A DNA stretch of 64,000 bases from Cytobacillus firmus DS1 (lineage in GTDB: Bacteria; Bacillota; Bacilli; Bacillales; Cytobacillaceae), in assembly GCF_000565285.1 (NCBI RefSeq), contig NZ_APVL01000003.1, forward strand, positions 124,001 to 188,000, in the 5' to 3' direction. The translations under genes and the position numbers were made by a program. Of the stretch, positions 62,860 through 64,000 are shown one piece after another. The notes under the pieces are model-generated. The model was not told the origin of the DNA. It ran no database searches and worked only from the letters and a program-made list of their open reading frames with translations. The stretch's first letter is position 1. The number at the start of each line of letters is the position of its first letter.

Positions 62860-63990
62860 TTACAGCTGTTTGCTGATGACAATCCGCTGAATTTCGCTTG
62901 TGCCTTCATAGATTTCGGTAATTTTTGCATCGCGGAAGTAGCGCTCAACCGGGTAGTCCTCTGTGTAGCCGTAGCCGCCGAATACCTGGATAGCTTCTGT
63001 TGTCACGTCCACTGCCGTTTTGGATGCAAACAGCTTTGCCATGGAGGCTTCGAGTCCGCACTTGATGCCGCGCTGGCGCATGTCTGCTGCGCGATAGATT
63101 AATAGTTTTGCTGCTTCAACGCTTGTCGCCATGTCTGCAAGCTTAAAACCGACACCCTGCTGAGCGGCAATCGGCTTGCCGAACTGTACGCGTTCCTTTG
63201 CATAACCCGCGGCTGCTTCAAAAGCTGCTTCTGCGATTCCAAGTGCCTGTGAAGCAATCCCGATCCGTCCGGCATCCAGATTAGCCATCGCAATCTTGAA
63301 GCCTTCTCCTTCATTGCCGAGGAGATTTTCAGCCGGAACCCGCATATCTTCAAATGTCAGCTGAAGCGTTCTGGAGCCGTGCAGACCCATTTTGTGCTCA
63401 TCTTTTCCAAATACAAGGCCTGGCGTATCCTTCTCGACAATGAAAGCAGAGATGCCTTTGCTGCCAAGCTCCGGATTTGTGGAAGCAAATACGATATATA
63501 CGTCGGCTTCGCCGGCATTCGTGATGAACACTTTTGAGCCATTAATGACATAATGATCTCCGTCTTTTACCGCACGGGACTTTAAGCTTCCGGCATCTGA
63601 GCCTGCGCTCGGTTCCGTGAGGCAAAAAGCGCCGAGATACTCGCCTGAAGCAAGCTTCGGAATATATTTCTGCTTTTGCTCTTCCGTACCGAAATAAAGG
63701 ATTGGGTTTGTTCCAACCGATGTGTGGACCGATAAAATAACGCCAACCGTCGCACTTACGCGGGACAGTTCATGGATGGCGATAATATAAGAGGTAAAGT
63801 CCATTTCAGATCCGCCGTATTTTTCAGGAATCGGAATCCCCATCAAGCCAAGCTCGCCCATTTTGCGGAGAATCTCCCTTGGAAACACGCCCTGCTCCAT
63901 TTTTTCAACAAAAGGGGCGATTTCTGCCTGAGCAAAATCGCGCACCATTTTTCTCATCATTTCCTGCTCTTCAGTAAATCTCAGGTTCAT
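62860..63990 (-). CDS. Acyl-CoA dehydrogenase (copy 2)
   Basis: 376 residues, related to but clearly diverged from copy 1. [74 protein letters not shown] and catalytic Glu in [12 protein letters not shown]. Butyryl/short-chain type (bcd- or mmgC-like) is likely but not proved. ATG at 63990; the ribosome binding site is cut by the window edge. Upstream gene of the icmF cluster. Confidence 0.93.
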   Translation of the reverse strand: MNLRFTEEQEMMRKMVRDFAQAEIAPFVEKMEQGVFPREILRKMGELGLMGIPIPEKYGGSEMDFTSYIIAIHELSRVSATVGVILSVHTSVGTNPILYFGTEEQKQKYIPKLASGEYLGAFCLTEPSAGSDAGSLKSRAVKDGDHYVINGSKVFITNAGEADVYIVFASTNPELGSKGISAFIVEKDTPGLVFGKDEHKMGLHGSRTLQLTFEDMRVPAENLLGNEGEGFKIAMANLDAGRIGIASQALGIAEAAFEAAAGYAKERVQFGKPIAAQQGVGFKLADMATSVEAAKLLIYRAADMRQRGIKCGLEASMAKLFASKTAVDVTTEAIQVFGGYGYTEDYPVERYFRDAKITEIYEGTSEIQRIVISKQL

Positions 63991-64000
63991 TTGTATACCC

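Overview
The window looks like chromosomal core from a spore-forming, low-GC Gram-positive bacterium of the family Bacillaceae. The support is Bacillus-like proteins (SpoIIR, Spo0F, a YhcN/YlaJ-type lipoprotein, GsiB, YwlE, Vpr-like protease), strong AGGAGG-type ribosome binding sites, and the B. subtilis gene order rpoE-pyrG-ywjG-spo0F-fba-tal-murA-glpX-rho-rpmE-tdk-prfA-prmC-spoIIR-ywlB-ywlC-mntP-ywlE-rpiB-ywlG-glyA-upp-atp. The large dispersed-repeat load and the nuo operon fit the Cytobacillus/Mesobacillus/Neobacillus side of the family better than B. subtilis itself; that placement is inference. Nearly all genes are on the minus strand, so the biological reading order runs from 64000 to 1.

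Layout in transcription order. (a) 64000-57449: two acyl-CoA dehydrogenases, a TetR regulator and a fused isobutyryl-CoA mutase (icmF), a short/branched-chain acyl-CoA module. (b) 56959-50943: a small membrane protein missed by a 60-residue cut-off, rpoE, pyrG with its CTP-sensing leader, divergent spo0F/ywjG, fbaA and a transaldolase-family gene. (c) 50085-44583: murA paralogue, glpX, rho with a long leader, rpmE, tdk. (d) 44240-42146: a sporulation-type lipoprotein facing a GntR regulator/drug-metabolite transporter pair on the plus strand. (e) 41947-28757: prfA-prmC, spoIIR, gsiB, ywlB, ywlC, mntP, ywlE, a chemoreceptor, rpiB, ywlG, an ECF sigma/anti-sigma pair, glyA, upp. (f) 28672-23763: mnaA, a MerR-like coiled-coil protein, a small membrane protein and a Vpr-like secreted subtilase. 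(g) 23459-16038: the ATP synthase operon atpZIBEFHAGDC. (h) 15824-13030: a stand-alone full-length ftsZ, two small unknown genes and a LysM/3D wall protein. (i) 12499-1524: an eleven-gene complex I operon (nuoABCDHIJKLMN) without nuoEFG and with a very long repetitive N-terminus on NuoC. (j) 1241-1: ywzB and the start of ywmB.

The genes link respiration (complex I and F1Fo in tandem operons), wall-precursor supply (mnaA, murA, glpX, fba), nucleotide salvage and synthesis (upp, tdk, pyrG), translation termination (prfA/prmC, rpmE) and sporulation (spo0F, spoIIR).

No mobile island, prophage, CRISPR array, rRNA or tRNA gene was seen, and no clearly new multi-gene system. The unusual content is: the FtsZ paralogue behind the atp operon; the NuoC repeat domain; at least five families of short dispersed repeats, some inside the atp and nuo operons and some providing stop codons or terminators; two hairpins that bury ribosome binding sites (mnaA, vpr); and a GntR gene that looks leaderless, with a palindromic operator between its promoter elements.
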